Positions 20,471 to 29,812 of a DNA stretch of 64,000 nucleotides are shown here, one piece after another. This DNA is from Cohnella kolymensis (GTDB lineage Bacteria; Bacillota; Bacilli; Paenibacillales; Paenibacillaceae). How positions within the stretch are numbered: the first letter of the stretch is position 1; every line of letters starts with the position of its first letter. A program made the position numbers and the translations under genes. The notes below the pieces were generated by a model. It searched no databases. It saw only the letters and a program-made list of their open reading frames with translations, and had not been told where the DNA came from. The stretch is taken from positions 22,168 through 86,167 of the forward strand of contig NZ_JXAL01000012.1 in the NCBI RefSeq assembly GCF_000829465.1, read 5' to 3'.

Positions 20471-22290
20471 GATTGTTCCAACTGTTCCGCAGCATCCAGA
20501 TCAAGCTCATCTTGATGGTGCTGCTGCTCATTTTGATCGCGGTACAGTTAATCGGCGTCTATTTCATCAGTACGATGAAAAACTCGCTGACCACCTCTTT
20601 CACGAATAACTTGAATGCGCAGGCTAAGCTGCTTACCACTTTCTTGTCGTCTTCCGACATTAAGGACGGGAATGCGCAAGCAGCCAGTGAAGTAAAGCTG
20701 AATGAGGTTGTCGGCAATTTCTTCACGATCAGCGGGGCGGAAATTCAAGTGCTCGATGCGGGGGGCAAGCTGCTGGCTACATCCAACCTATCACAGCAGC
20801 CATTCATTGGGCGGAAGAATACATCTTTATTGGTCAGCCGCGCTCTGCAAGGGGTGCGGGACAATGAAGAAGAAATTATAGATGACGATAATACACGCAG
20901 CAAGATCATCGCCAAGCCGGTAATCAGTAACGGCAAAATCGTTGGAGCGATCTATATCGTCGCTTCTATGAAAGACTTGTACGATACGATAGAACGGGTA
21001 AACCAGATCTTCGTGTCTGCGACGTTGATTGCGCTGGGTCTTACCGCCGTTCTTGGCGTTCTGCTCGCAGGCACCATTACTTCGCCGATCAAAGCCTTGA
21101 CGCGTCAGGCCACAGCCGTAGCGGAAGGCCGGTTCGATGAGCGTGTGCCTGTGTTCGGCAAAGATGAGATCGGCCAGCTGAGCGTGGCCTTTAACGATAT
21201 GACCGACCGGCTGAGCGAGGCGTTGTCGATCAATGAAGAGGAGAAGGAAAAGCTGTCTTCCATCCTCTCCAACATGAGCGACGGCGTATTGGCTACCGAC
21301 GAGCTCGGGCGGGTCATAGTCACGAATCATCGCGCCAGGGAGATGCTTGACATCGAGGCGGCGGCCGAAGGCAGCACGCTGTCTGAGTGTCTGGGGATTG
21401 AGAAGGCGCCGATTGCGGAAGCGCTGCAAGGTAAGGAAACGACGCAGTATCTGCACAGAGAAGTGGAAGATAACGAGGAAGCATTGTTGTTCCGCGTCAC
21501 TTTAACTCCGATCCGGCGCAGGGACAAAGGAGTGGCGGGCGTTATTGCGGTTCTGCATGACGTAACCGAAATGGAGAAACTTGAGCAATCGCGCCGGGAG
21601 TTCGTCGCCAATGTTTCCCACGAACTCAGAACACCGCTGACCACAATTAAAAGCTATGCTGAAGCGCTGGATGACGGCGCTTTGGAAGAGCCGCCGCTCG
21701 CCGGCCGTTTCGTCGACGTCATTCGCAACGAGACGGAGAGGATGATCCGGCTGGTCACGGACCTGCTGCATTTGTCCCGGTTTGACTCCCGGCGCAATCA
21801 ACTGCGCAGGCAGCAGACGGATCTATCGGAGATGCTGGAGGAAGTTGTCGACCGGTTTTCATTTCAGCTGCGCCAGAAGGCGATCACGGTAACCGTCAAG
21901 GTCGAATCAAAGCTGGAATCGGTATGGCTCGACCGGGACGGAATCGATCAGGTTCTGGATAACCTCGTGTCGAATGCGATCAAATACACGCTGGATGGCG
22001 GATCGATCGATATCTCCGCCGGACGCAATGAAGCGGGTATGCTGGCCATTGCCATCAAAGATACGGGAATCGGGATCCCCAAGAAAGATCTGAACCGTAT
22101 ATTCGAGCGTTTCTACCGGGTGGATAAGGCGCGTTCGCGCAATATGGGCGGCACGGGATTAGGTCTGTCGATTGCCCGGGAAATCGTCCGGGCGCACGGA
22201 GGTTCTTTAGCACTGGATTCCGACACCAATAAGGGAACTGTTGCGACAGTGCTGCTGCCGATTGTCTTGGAAGGAAGTGAGCAGTCATGA
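20467..22290 (+). CDS. walK: Sensor histidine kinase WalK (YycG)
   Basis: WalK, the membrane kinase that phosphorylates WalR in response to wall metabolism. The 607 residues show TM1 (about 13-33), an outer PAS-like sensor (35-180), TM2 (about 182-203), HAMP (204-256, with [19 protein letters not shown]), an inner PAS (about 260-370), HisKA with the phosphorylated His385 in [14 protein letters not shown], and an HATPase domain with the N box [18 protein letters not shown] and GGTGLGLS. Start and stop overlap walR and walH, giving tight coupling. Confidence 0.97.
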   Translation: MRLFQLFRSIQIKLILMVLLLILIAVQLIGVYFISTMKNSLTTSFTNNLNAQAKLLTTFLSSSDIKDGNAQAASEVKLNEVVGNFFTISGAEIQVLDAGGKLLATSNLSQQPFIGRKNTSLLVSRALQGVRDNEEEIIDDDNTRSKIIAKPVISNGKIVGAIYIVASMKDLYDTIERVNQIFVSATLIALGLTAVLGVLLAGTITSPIKALTRQATAVAEGRFDERVPVFGKDEIGQLSVAFNDMTDRLSEALSINEEEKEKLSSILSNMSDGVLATDELGRVIVTNHRAREMLDIEAAAEGSTLSECLGIEKAPIAEALQGKETTQYLHREVEDNEEALLFRVTLTPIRRRDKGVAGVIAVLHDVTEMEKLEQSRREFVANVSHELRTPLTTIKSYAEALDDGALEEPPLAGRFVDVIRNETERMIRLVTDLLHLSRFDSRRNQLRRQQTDLSEMLEEVVDRFSFQLRQKAITVTVKVESKLESVWLDRDGIDQVLDNLVSNAIKYTLDGGSIDISAGRNEAGMLAIAIKDTGIGIPKKDLNRIFERFYRVDKARSRNMGGTGLGLSIAREIVRAHGGSLALDSDTNKGTVATVLLPIVLEGSEQS

Positions 22291-23612
22291 TCGAGAAAGG
22301 CAAATCCCTGCTGCTCTTCCTGCTGGTACTTCTTAGTCTCCTGCAAAGCTATTTTTTGGCTTACAGCATGCCCAACATGGATCCCAAAGTGAAGACGGAG
22401 CTCGACTACGTCAAGGCTGAGCCTCTTGGAGCGGAGACCACGCTGGATAAGCTTATTTTTCCGGAACAGATGGTGCTCCATATGGGCAACGACAAGCACA
22501 CCGTGTTCTATCCGAGTACACAGCCCTATTACAAGCTCATTCTTGACAAGCTGAGAGTCCGTGAGTTCCAAGGATTTCAACAGGATCCGATCGATGTTGT
22601 GAATTGGGATCAAGTTCGGCGCAGAGACGAAGGGGTTGAACTGCGGTTCGGGCGTGCGGTTCCGTTTCAGCTCCTGCAGCAAGTATTCAAAATAGATGGA
22701 GATTTCTTGTTCTCCCGGGATTCGATTAACCGGATTTGGATATTTTCCAGCAAGGATCGCGATGAAGTGCGCACTTTCTTCTTCAGCAGCGACGGCCGCA
22801 ACGTCTATGAATCCCAGCGTGCGGATATCACCGGCGGGGATGTCAAAGGTTATGTCGGATTCGGCCAATATTGGGATCCGTACTCTTCGATTGACGGTAA
22901 GGTCTATACCCCGGATAAACCAGTGACCCGGTTCAAGCAGATGCAGGTGAATTTCAGCCGCTACACTACGGAACAGATGCAGGATAATCTGTTTTTTGAC
23001 CCGGGAACGACTCGAACGATCCAAGATCGCAAGAATGGCCCTCAATTTTACACGGACGGCAAGAGAGGCCTGAAAGTCGAGCAAAATGGCGGCTGGATGT
23101 CTTATACGGATGCCGTGGCCTCCACTACCGGCGATAACGATTTGATGGATAATGTATCCGCTGCGGTGGACTTCGTCAACCAGCATGGCGGATGGAACGG
23201 AAGGCATCAGCTTGTGCGGGAAATCGTACCGGAGAATGGCAGCGGCATCCGATTCCAACAGTATTACAAGGATGCCCCTGTCGTTTCGGGCAATTCGATA
23301 ACGTTCGGCTACATGCAGCTGACGCTGCAGCAGGGGGATGTCGCCTCCTATGAGCGATCCTTAATCGTGCTCGGGAACGAAGAAACGAACAAAAAAAGCC
23401 GAATGCTGCCGGGCGGTGAGCAGCTTCGTATGCTGCTTCGGCAAGTTGAAACTTCAACCGCGAAGGTAGAAGCGCTTTTTCCGGCTTACAAGCCGAGTCT
23501 TAATAAGGATGTACTGACTTTCCACCCTGTATGGGCGGCAAGAATGACCACCGGTGAGACGGTTGTAATCTCGGATTCGGCGCCGCCGCCTGTGGTGCGA
23601 CAGGCACCATAG
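22287..23612 (+). CDS. walH: WalK regulatory protein WalH (YycH)
   Basis: YycH, an anchored outer-face protein that with YycI binds WalK and restrains it. The 441 residues contain an N-terminal anchor (about 5-25) and a large extracytoplasmic domain. The family is divergent; identity rests on the ATGA overlap with walK, matching size and position, and the conserved local pattern [19 protein letters not shown] and DNLFFDPGTTRTIQDR. Near the C-terminus the LPGGEQLRMLLRQVE and FHPVWAARM segments agree with YycH. Confidence 0.93.
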   Translation: MIEKGKSLLLFLLVLLSLLQSYFLAYSMPNMDPKVKTELDYVKAEPLGAETTLDKLIFPEQMVLHMGNDKHTVFYPSTQPYYKLILDKLRVREFQGFQQDPIDVVNWDQVRRRDEGVELRFGRAVPFQLLQQVFKIDGDFLFSRDSINRIWIFSSKDRDEVRTFFFSSDGRNVYESQRADITGGDVKGYVGFGQYWDPYSSIDGKVYTPDKPVTRFKQMQVNFSRYTTEQMQDNLFFDPGTTRTIQDRKNGPQFYTDGKRGLKVEQNGGWMSYTDAVASTTGDNDLMDNVSAAVDFVNQHGGWNGRHQLVREIVPENGSGIRFQQYYKDAPVVSGNSITFGYMQLTLQQGDVASYERSLIVLGNEETNKKSRMLPGGEQLRMLLRQVETSTAKVEALFPAYKPSLNKDVLTFHPVWAARMTTGETVVISDSAPPPVVRQAP

Positions 23613-23630
23613 CTGAAGGGAGGGATAGGC

Positions 23631-24389
23631 ATGGATTGGAGACGGGCCAAAAGTGTGTTGATTCTCTCATTTCTGATGTTGAATTTGCTGCTCGGTTACC
23701 AGTTGTGGTTGGATTGGCGCGAAAGGCTGAATACGGCAGTCGACTGGACATCCCTTTCCCCGGAAACCCAGCAGGCGATGCGCGACAAGAACATTCAGTT
23801 CGATGCCGATGCCAAGATCCCGACGGAAACCCCCGCCATGAGCGAATTGACATACACCTTTAAACAGCGGATGCGGGACAATGAGCAAAAACCCATTTTA
23901 TCGCCGCCTGAAACTCGCATCGTCTATTTTGAACAGGAGCTTAAGGACGCATTGGGAACGGTCATACCGGAGCTGGATTCATATGCGCTGGACCAGAAGC
24001 GCATCATGGACAACACATTCGTCTTCAACAGGATGGAAGCCGGATACCCGATGTTCGACATCAATCTGGAACTGCTATACGGGGAGCAAAGGATACGGGG
24101 TTATAGACAGGATATCGTTGAGGCGAAGCCTTCCGACGGGGTGAAACAGCAGCAGGTTCTTCCCGCATCCAAAGCGGTAGCCAATCTGATCGAGAGAAAT
24201 TTGCCGCCGGGGTCTACGATCAAGGAGATTCGTCTGGGCTATAACGGTGAAATTTTCGCAGATGCGGAGAGGCAAGTGTCCGCCCCCGCCTGGAGGGTTC
24301 TATTGGAAAATGCCGAAGAAGTGTACTATGTAAATGCGTTCAGCGCTGAAGTTGCAGTAGAGAAAGCGGATGTGCCGGTTAAACCTTAA
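23631..24389 (+). CDS. walI: WalK regulatory protein WalI (YycI)
   Basis: YycI, the second membrane-anchored modulator of WalK. The 252 residues start MDWRRAKSVLILSFLMLNLLLG, giving one N-terminal anchor, followed by an extracytoplasmic domain with the YycI-type core LEAGYPMFDINLELLYG. The ATG at 23631 follows GGGAGGGATAGG. It lies 18 bases after walH and is followed by walJ as in B. subtilis. Confidence 0.95.
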   Translation: MDWRRAKSVLILSFLMLNLLLGYQLWLDWRERLNTAVDWTSLSPETQQAMRDKNIQFDADAKIPTETPAMSELTYTFKQRMRDNEQKPILSPPETRIVYFEQELKDALGTVIPELDSYALDQKRIMDNTFVFNRMEAGYPMFDINLELLYGEQRIRGYRQDIVEAKPSDGVKQQQVLPASKAVANLIERNLPPGSTIKEIRLGYNGEIFADAERQVSAPAWRVLLENAEEVYYVNAFSAEVAVEKADVPVKP

Positions 24390-24441
24390 TGGGTTACACC
24401 CACAGGATGCGGGTACATCTAATAGGAGAGGACAATACCAG

Positions 24442-25245
24442 ATGGGGCTTCGTTTCACCGTACTTGCAAGCGGCTCGACCGGCAATGCTACCGTCGTATC
24501 TTCTGATGAAGCGACGGTACTGATAGACGCCGGCTTGAGCATGAGAAAAATAGAAGAGTTAATGAAAGAAAGGGAAGTAGCCGGCGATCAGCTGGATGCC
24601 ATCCTTGTCACCCATGAACATTCCGACCATATTAAAGGGCTGGGTGCGATAGCGCGGAAATACGAATTGCCCGTGTATGCGAATGAGAAAACTTGGGGCG
24701 CCATGCTCCGCACGGTAGGTGAGATTCCTGAAGCGCAGCGCCGTATTCTGCCGACGGACGGTGTGATGGAGATCGCGGATTTACGTGTCGAATCCTATGC
24801 GATTTCGCACGATGCAGCGGAGCCGGTCGGTTATTGCTTCTATGCGGACGGCGTAAAGCTGAGCTTAGCCACCGACCTCGGTTACGTAAGCGACAAAGTG
24901 ATGAGGCAGCTTCAGAATTCGGACGTGCTGGTGCTGGAGTCGAACCATGACATCAACATGCTGAGAATGGGGCGCTACCCATGGAACATCAAACGCCGGA
25001 TTCTAGGCGACACTGGGCATTTGTCCAATGAAGCGGCAGGCGACGCCCTTTGCGCTTTGCTCTCGGGAAGCACCCGCAGAGTCTATCTGGCCCATTTGAG
25101 CCAAGAGCATAACTTGATGGATTTAGCCAAGCTGACGGTGAATACAATAATGCAAGACAACGGCGTTTTCTACCAAAAGCATGAATTTGAGCTGCGTGAC
25201 ACCTATCACGACCGGCCGACTCTATGGGATGTATTGAAAGTCTAG
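24442..25245 (+). CDS. walJ: Metallo-beta-lactamase-fold exonuclease WalJ (YycJ)
   Basis: YycJ, a metallo-beta-lactamase-fold protein with 5'-3' exonuclease activity in relatives, linked to mismatch repair and division. The 267 residues show FTVLASGSTGNATVV, then the metal motif LVTHEHSDHIKGLG, VLESNHDINMLRMGRYPWNIKRRI and GHLSNEAAG, with a final LAHLSQEHN. I chose the ATG at 24442 because AGGAGAGG (24425-24432) precedes it and the family starts there. It ends the wal run of genes on this strand before a small convergent gene. Confidence 0.95.
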   Translation: MGLRFTVLASGSTGNATVVSSDEATVLIDAGLSMRKIEELMKEREVAGDQLDAILVTHEHSDHIKGLGAIARKYELPVYANEKTWGAMLRTVGEIPEAQRRILPTDGVMEIADLRVESYAISHDAAEPVGYCFYADGVKLSLATDLGYVSDKVMRQLQNSDVLVLESNHDINMLRMGRYPWNIKRRILGDTGHLSNEAAGDALCALLSGSTRRVYLAHLSQEHNLMDLAKLTVNTIMQDNGVFYQKHEFELRDTYHDRPTLWDVLKV

Positions 25246-25260
25246 TTATTTGGCAATCAT

Positions 25261-25461
25261 TTATAAGAGCAGCTGGCGATTCAGTTCATTTTCCATCTGT
25301 ATCGCTTTATCCTTGATTTCGTCCGGTGTAAGAACGCCTTTCTCCACCAGCAGCTCCAACAAGGTACTCAAGGCGAGAAGCTGCTTGTAATGATCGTCTT
25401 TCATCTCGGCCATTTGAGAGGCGAGTTCTAGATATTGCCATCCGTAAGCTGAAGTTTTCAC
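25261..25461 (-). CDS. Small hypothetical protein inside the wal-htrA block
   Basis: A 66-residue protein on the minus strand between walJ and htrA. I do not recognise a family. It is helical and charged, with YLELASQMAEMKDDHYKQ, an LLALSTLLELLVEKGVLTPDEIKDK stretch typical of a helical hairpin, and a C-terminal leucine run. The GTG start has GGAAGGA eight bases upstream on its own strand, which supports a real gene. Its position, opposite to the surrounding genes and only 15 bases from the walJ stop, is odd and would uncouple htrA from the wal transcript. Confidence 0.6.
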   Translation of the reverse strand: MKTSAYGWQYLELASQMAEMKDDHYKQLLALSTLLELLVEKGVLTPDEIKDKAIQMENELNRQLLL

Positions 25462-25631
25462 TTGGCATCCTTCCCTTCTTTTACACGCGTATTGGGAGCA
25501 AAAAGAGCTTGCTTGTCCCTTATTGCTCTGTCATTCTATTACTATTCTAGTCAAAAACTTTGAAAACATTCCTGCTATTTGATAGGAACGGAATGGGAGC
25601 AGGAGCCCTAATAGAAGGATGGTGCTTGGCC

Positions 25632-26915
25632 ATGAGCTTTTTCGACGATGATTTCTTCTCTACACGGGTAACCAGACGCTCCCTTAAAGGCGCGAGAACC
25701 GGATCGAGGCGCTCCAGGGGTATTTTTAAAGGGCCGATGTTCCGAGTAGCTTTCATTTCCTCCCTCGTCAGCTCCTTGCTTGTGGTCGCTCTGTTCCTGG
25801 CTCTGAACCGTACAGGAGCATCCGGGTCCGGCAGCAAAGCCGCGTTCGCCGGAGGAGAGACGCTGGTGGAGACTTCAGAAAGGATGATCTCCGCCTCCGC
25901 GAAAGTGCGCCCGGCCGTCGTCAGTATTATCAATTTGACTGAACAAGTTAAGATGCCTAAGGAAGAGGACATGTTGCCGAACAGCGGTGAAATCCCCGAA
26001 AATGCCAGCTTGGGGTCGGGTGTCATTTTTCAAAAGAAAGATGGCGAAGCTTTCATTATCACGAATGCCCATGTGATCCAGGATGCTGTAAAAGTTCAAG
26101 CCGTTCTGATGAATGGCGATAAAAAAGAAGCTAAGATCGTCGGCAAAGACACGATCACCGATCTTGCTGTGCTCTCGGTCGACGATGAGGGAATAGACAC
26201 CGTGGTTGACATAGGTAACTCCGAGAAGCTGCGCGTGGGCGAGATGGTCATTGCGATCGGTAACCCGCTCGGTTTCTTCGACTCGTCAACGCAGGGCATC
26301 ATATCCTCTACACATCGGATTATTCCGATATCTCTTAACCAAGATGGGAATTATGATTGGGAGCAGGAAGTCATCCAGACGGACGCTGCGATCAATCAGG
26401 GTAACAGCGGCGGGGCATTGGTGGATTTGAACGGCAGGCTGGTCGGAATCAACAGCATGAAATTGGCGGAGATGGGCGTGGAAGGCATTGGGTTTGCCAT
26501 TCCGGTTGATGACGCGATGCCGGTCATTGATGCCTTAATGGAACATGGCAAGGTGACAAGGCCATATCTCGGGGTTTATTCGATGGACTTGGCTTCCTAC
26601 TTGGATGGTGCGTCTGCACCGGGTACAGAAGAGGGTGGAGACCAGGCGGAGCCGGATGATCTGAACCTGCCGGAAGATGTTAAGGAAGGCGTTCTCGTAC
26701 TGGAGGCTGTCGGTCCTGCGCTGGAAGCCGGGTTGAAATTGAATGATGTGATCGTGGAATTGGACGGCAAACCGATCGGGACGACAATGGATTTACGCAA
26801 GTATTTGTATAATCACAAAAAGATTGGGGAATCGTTGGAAGTAACATACTATCGTGACGGTAAAAAAGAGACGGTTGAGCTGGAGCTCACGGAAAAGAAG
26901 GATGAAGAGCAATAG
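25632..26915 (+). CDS. htrA: Membrane-anchored serine protease HtrA
   Basis: A 427-residue S1C-type quality-control protease (HtrA/DegP family; YyxA in B. subtilis) that acts on misfolded exported proteins. A basic cytosolic N-terminus is followed by one transmembrane helix (about 46-66). The protease domain (about 90-300) carries the triad as His in ITNAHVI, Asp in TITDLAVLS and Ser in GNSGGALVD. A single PDZ domain follows (about 315-420, KEGVLVLEAVGPALEAGL). The ATG at 25632 follows GAAGGATGG. It lies after walJ, as in many Bacillota, with yyzF next. Confidence 0.95.
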   Translation: MSFFDDDFFSTRVTRRSLKGARTGSRRSRGIFKGPMFRVAFISSLVSSLLVVALFLALNRTGASGSGSKAAFAGGETLVETSERMISASAKVRPAVVSIINLTEQVKMPKEEDMLPNSGEIPENASLGSGVIFQKKDGEAFIITNAHVIQDAVKVQAVLMNGDKKEAKIVGKDTITDLAVLSVDDEGIDTVVDIGNSEKLRVGEMVIAIGNPLGFFDSSTQGIISSTHRIIPISLNQDGNYDWEQEVIQTDAAINQGNSGGALVDLNGRLVGINSMKLAEMGVEGIGFAIPVDDAMPVIDALMEHGKVTRPYLGVYSMDLASYLDGASAPGTEEGGDQAEPDDLNLPEDVKEGVLVLEAVGPALEAGLKLNDVIVELDGKPIGTTMDLRKYLYNHKKIGESLEVTYYRDGKKETVELELTEKKDEEQ

Positions 26916-26929
26916 AAGAGAACAAGGGC

Positions 26930-27097
26930 TTGTACTGTGTATGCCGTGAGCATGTAGAGCTCGCGATCGACAAATTCGTGGATGAATACGAGGATGCGCC
27001 GGATCTCGTTGATTTACATACAACGACCTTCTCGGCGTGGGAGCCGCCCGCGCACTGCGATTTGTGCGGTAAGCCGGCAGAAGTGCTTGTGGTCTAG
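26930..27097 (+). CDS. yyzF: CxxH/CxxC small zinc protein, YyzF-like
   Basis: A 55-residue protein read from TTG at 26930. It starts with Met-Tyr-Cys-Val-Cys-Arg-Glu-His, giving a CxxH pair, and ends with CDLCGKPAEVLVV, giving CxxC. These are the defining metal-binding pairs of the CxxH/CxxC (YyzF, BA_5709) family, normally found between htrA and rlmH. Function is unknown; zinc binding is inferred from the four ligands. The binding site is a modest AAGGG close to the start. It lies 14 bases after htrA and is followed by a terminator. Confidence 0.88.
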   Translation: MYCVCREHVELAIDKFVDEYEDAPDLVDLHTTTFSAWEPPAHCDLCGKPAEVLVV

Positions 27098-27113
27098 AGG
27101 TAATGGAAGCATC

Positions 27114-27148
27114 GGAGACAACTGTTCTGCAGTTGTCTCTTTTTGTTT
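27114..27148 (+). terminator. Terminator closing htrA-yyzF
   Basis: A 10-bp perfect stem GAGACAACTG/CAGTTGTCTC with a five-base loop is followed by TTTTTGTTTG. Confidence 0.93.
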
Positions 27149-27252
27149 GCATTGGACAGGAAAAAGCAGGTAATTCTAGTGAATCGAGCGAACTTAAAAG
27201 CGAAGAGAGCTTTTATAGATAAACAATAGCGGGTTTTAGGAGGATTAATTTG

Positions 27253-27528
27253 ATGCAGAGAAGAACAGTGGGGATGTTGTTTATTTGTATCGCTGCTTTT
27301 TTGTATGGAGTTCGATATATTACTGCAGCTATTTTCGGATCTAACGTTTCCTCATGGGACAGTTCATTATTTAAAGCGATGTTAAATTACATTGGAAATG
27401 GACCGCTGATCCTCAGTGTGCTGTCATTAATTGCGGGAATCCTCTATTTAATTGTTGCGGAATTTGGTGAATCATTAAAAGGCAGCTTTGAGCAAATAAA
27501 AAGGAATTGGAATGAATTTGATGAATGA
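27253..27528 (+). CDS. Small two-helix membrane protein, unknown
   Basis: I do not recognise this 91-residue protein. It has two hydrophobic helices (about residues 6-28 and 50-72) and a short charged C-terminus (GSFEQIKRNWNEFDE). The ATG at 27253 is preceded by AGGAGG (27238-27243), a strong site. Codon use is clearly AT-rich compared with the core genes before 27.1 kb, suggesting transfer. It heads a run of three small membrane proteins. Confidence 0.65.
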   Translation: MQRRTVGMLFICIAAFLYGVRYITAAIFGSNVSSWDSSLFKAMLNYIGNGPLILSVLSLIAGILYLIVAEFGESLKGSFEQIKRNWNEFDE

Positions 27529-27565
27529 CAATGGAAGATTGAAATAAATAAAAAAATCTAGGGAG

Positions 27566-27871
27566 ATGGACGTCATACAATCCATAATAATTTGGCTCAT
27601 TCTCACATTCATTTTTTTCTTTATTTTGCATGCTATTATTCAGTCAGCAATCGATGGTTCAGCATTGACCAAGAGACTTACACAAATTAGTCAACAGTTA
27701 AAGTATTTTCAAAATCAGGCAGAAAGTCAACGAAGAGAAAGTGAACAAACCGGTATGCAGGAAACAAACTCTGAAGTTGTTGTTAATGAGACCTGCCCAG
27801 GGTGTGGATTCACAGTGAGGAGTAATGCAATAGTTTGTCCTTCCTGTGATCTGAGATTGAATGTTGATTAA
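27566..27871 (+). CDS. Membrane-anchored zinc-ribbon protein, unknown
   Basis: A 101-residue protein with an N-terminal transmembrane helix (about 5-27), a coiled-coil stretch (about 33-62, LTKRLTQISQQLKYFQNQ) and a C-terminal zinc ribbon with two Cys pairs, CPGCGF and CPSCDL. Zinc ribbons of this form are common in bacterial membrane proteins of unknown role. The ATG follows AGGGAGATGG closely. It is AT-rich like its neighbours. Confidence 0.65.
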   Translation: MDVIQSIIIWLILTFIFFFILHAIIQSAIDGSALTKRLTQISQQLKYFQNQAESQRRESEQTGMQETNSEVVVNETCPGCGFTVRSNAIVCPSCDLRLNVD

Positions 27872-27897
27872 CAAATCAAATTGAATGGAGGGTAATA

Positions 27898-28143
27898 GTG
27901 AAGAACGAAAGCAGTCATAACAGCTCCATGAGAGCTATAGTAGCGGTAATACTTAGTATATTCAGTTTACACATCCTTTTTATCAGTTATATTATTCAGT
28001 CACTACCATTACTTTTTTTATCTATGGTTGATTCAATCATTGCAATTGTACTAGGCATCAGCTCGGACACTAAATTAGGACATGCAAGCGTAATAGCAGG
28101 AATCCTAATGGTATTGATATGTATATTTTTATTGAACATGTAA
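27898..28143 (+). CDS. Small hydrophobic membrane protein, unknown
   Basis: An 81-residue protein with a polar N-terminus and two or three hydrophobic helices (about 12-35, 38-55, 62-80). It may be a DUF4190-like membrane protein, but I cannot confirm this. The GTG at 27898 is preceded by GGAGGG (27887-27892). It is AT-rich and sits 26 bases after the zinc-ribbon gene, suggesting one operon. Confidence 0.55.
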   Translation: MKNESSHNSSMRAIVAVILSIFSLHILFISYIIQSLPLLFLSMVDSIIAIVLGISSDTKLGHASVIAGILMVLICIFLLNM

Positions 28144-28169
28144 TTTGCTAATCATTTCATGCACGCTGA

Positions 28170-28469
28170 GGGTCATGGCTGGTCCGGCAGGTTTTTGGAC
28201 AAGAGGCATTTCGCGGTTATGGGGATGGCAGCGATGTATGGATCTACGATAAAACGAAGGATGGTTTTGAGTGTAAGCCTGATATACAAAGCGTAGCGCA
28301 TGATGAAATCAAAAATGGCAGCATACAATATCAACTGTATATCAATGTGGTGAAGAGTAAAGTCATTATGTTCTCGTACTTTTATAAAGGAGATAATAAC
28401 GAGGTATGGATGCTTGATATTACTCCGGACGGCATACGGAAAGAAATACAAGTGACTCATAGTGAATAA
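28170..28469 (+). pseudogene. 5'-truncated gene remnant
   Basis: An open frame of 99 codons runs from just after a TGA (28167-28169) to TAA at 28467-28469 with no plausible start codon. The deduced C-terminus looks like a genuine protein: GYGDGSDVWIYDKTKDGF, then IQYQLYINVVKSKVIMFSYF and NNEVWMLDITPDGIRKE, with the alternating polar/hydrophobic pattern of beta strands. I do not recognise the family. It is probably the end of a gene whose 5' part was lost or shifted out of frame. The reading frame runs nearly into the next gene. Confidence 0.45.
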
Positions 28470-28482
28470 GGGGCTAATTCAT

Positions 28483-29267
28483 ATGAACGCCAATGCCATC
28501 GTTGATGCATTTCTAGATTATTTACAGGTGTCAAAAAGAGACAATGATATTATCTTCTTGAACGATCTTATTAAAAGTCATCAACTGAAAGTTAGATGGG
28601 AAAACCTCACCAAAATATTGGACTATGAGCGCGGGTATTTAACTAACGATTTCATACCGCCCATCGAAGAGTACTTTAACCGAATCATTAAACACGGATA
28701 TGGCGGTACTTGCTGGACGATAGCTATCGGATTTATTGGCTGCTAAAGCAGCTCGGGTATGATGTTCATTATCTGTATATGGACTCCGGCCATTTATGTT
28801 TAGGCGTGAATATAGATCAACCATATTACGTAGATCTTGGTTTCTGCGCCCCGTTGTTCAAGGCTTATCCTATGTATGAATCGTTTGTGGCCAAAGACAA
28901 CCGGGAGACTTTTGAATACATCGTTTCAAATGATGAAATAAAAATCATTAGAACTCCAGGTCCTACTAAAACCTTAAATCCTGACCCAGTATTACTTGAC
29001 GACATGTTGCCGAAAATCAAGAACTCAAACAATTGGAGTACGTCCCCTGTGCTCAAAGATATTATGGTTTATGGATATGTTGACGGTATACCTACCTCCA
29101 TAACTAACAGCACATTGAAACAACATTTTACGGATGAGAAAATTGAACAAAATCTGAATGCAGAAGAGTTGCAGGATTGGATAACAAATCGTTTTAACAT
29201 GGACTATGAGCTTTACAAGAACGCTGTTCAAATTATGCAGAGAAGAAGGGGTGACAATCATTTTTAA
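28483..29267 (+). CDS. Arylamine N-acetyltransferase, with one-base shift
   Basis: An acetyl-CoA-dependent arylamine N-acetyltransferase (NAT family), which acetylates aromatic amines or acyl-loads similar nucleophiles. The N-terminus has LNDLIKSHQLKVRWENLTKI. The catalytic Cys77 lies in HGYGGTCWT, the His in SGHLCLGVNID and the Asp in YYVDLGFCAP. Directly after GGTCWT the frame shifts by one missing base near 28718-28720; with an A restored it reads WTNSYRIYWLLKQLGYDV as expected. The reconstructed protein has 261 residues, normal for the family. The ATG at 28483 has AAGGGG (28468-28473) upstream. It is AT-rich and overlaps the next GNAT gene. Confidence 0.8.
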
Positions 29268-29805
29268 ACATATTATCAATGAGAAACTCGAGCTCCGATT
29301 GCTCGAAGCCCGCCATGCAGAAGCTGTTTATGAAGTAATTGAAATGAATCGAGGCTATCTTTCCGAATGGTTTCCTTGGGTGCCTAATACAAAGAATGCT
29401 GAGCATACAAAAACATTCATTGAGAATGAACTTCGCCGATTTGCTCATAACAATGGTGTTTCGACAGGAATTTTCTACGAAAATAAATACATCGGAAATA
29501 TCAGTATTCATGAAATCAACTGGAATAGTAAATTATCCTCTATCGGATACTGGATCAGCTCGGAGTACCAAGGTTTAGGGATTGTCACAACTTGTTGTAG
29601 AGAATTATTGAACTACGCATTTGAAACCTTGGGTTTAAATAAAATAGAGATCAGAGCAAGGACCGACAATGTAAGAAGCAGCGCGATCCCGATCCGATTA
29701 GGCTTCAAACAAGAAGGCATTTTAAGACAAGTGGACTATAACAACGATCGTTATTATGATCATGTCGTCTATGGATTGCTGAAGGATGAGTGGAGAGGCA
29801 AATAA
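29251..29805 (+). CDS. GNAT N-acetyltransferase, RimL/YdaF-like
   Basis: A 184-residue GNAT enzyme of the RimL type (acetylation of ribosomal-protein N-termini or other amines). It opens INEKLELRLLEARHAEAVYEVI, has WFPWVPNT, a GYWISSEYQGLGIVT acetyl-CoA-binding loop, then IEIRARTDNVRSSAIPIRLGF and ends in YGLLKDEW. The start is uncertain: GTG at 29251 overlaps the end of the preceding gene, and its binding site (AAGAAGG) is too close; the conserved domain starts about residue 7. Composition is AT-rich. Confidence 0.8.
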   Translation: MTIIFKHIINEKLELRLLEARHAEAVYEVIEMNRGYLSEWFPWVPNTKNAEHTKTFIENELRRFAHNNGVSTGIFYENKYIGNISIHEINWNSKLSSIGYWISSEYQGLGIVTTCCRELLNYAFETLGLNKIEIRARTDNVRSSAIPIRLGFKQEGILRQVDYNNDRYYDHVVYGLLKDEWRGK

Positions 29806-29812
29806 AGAAAGG

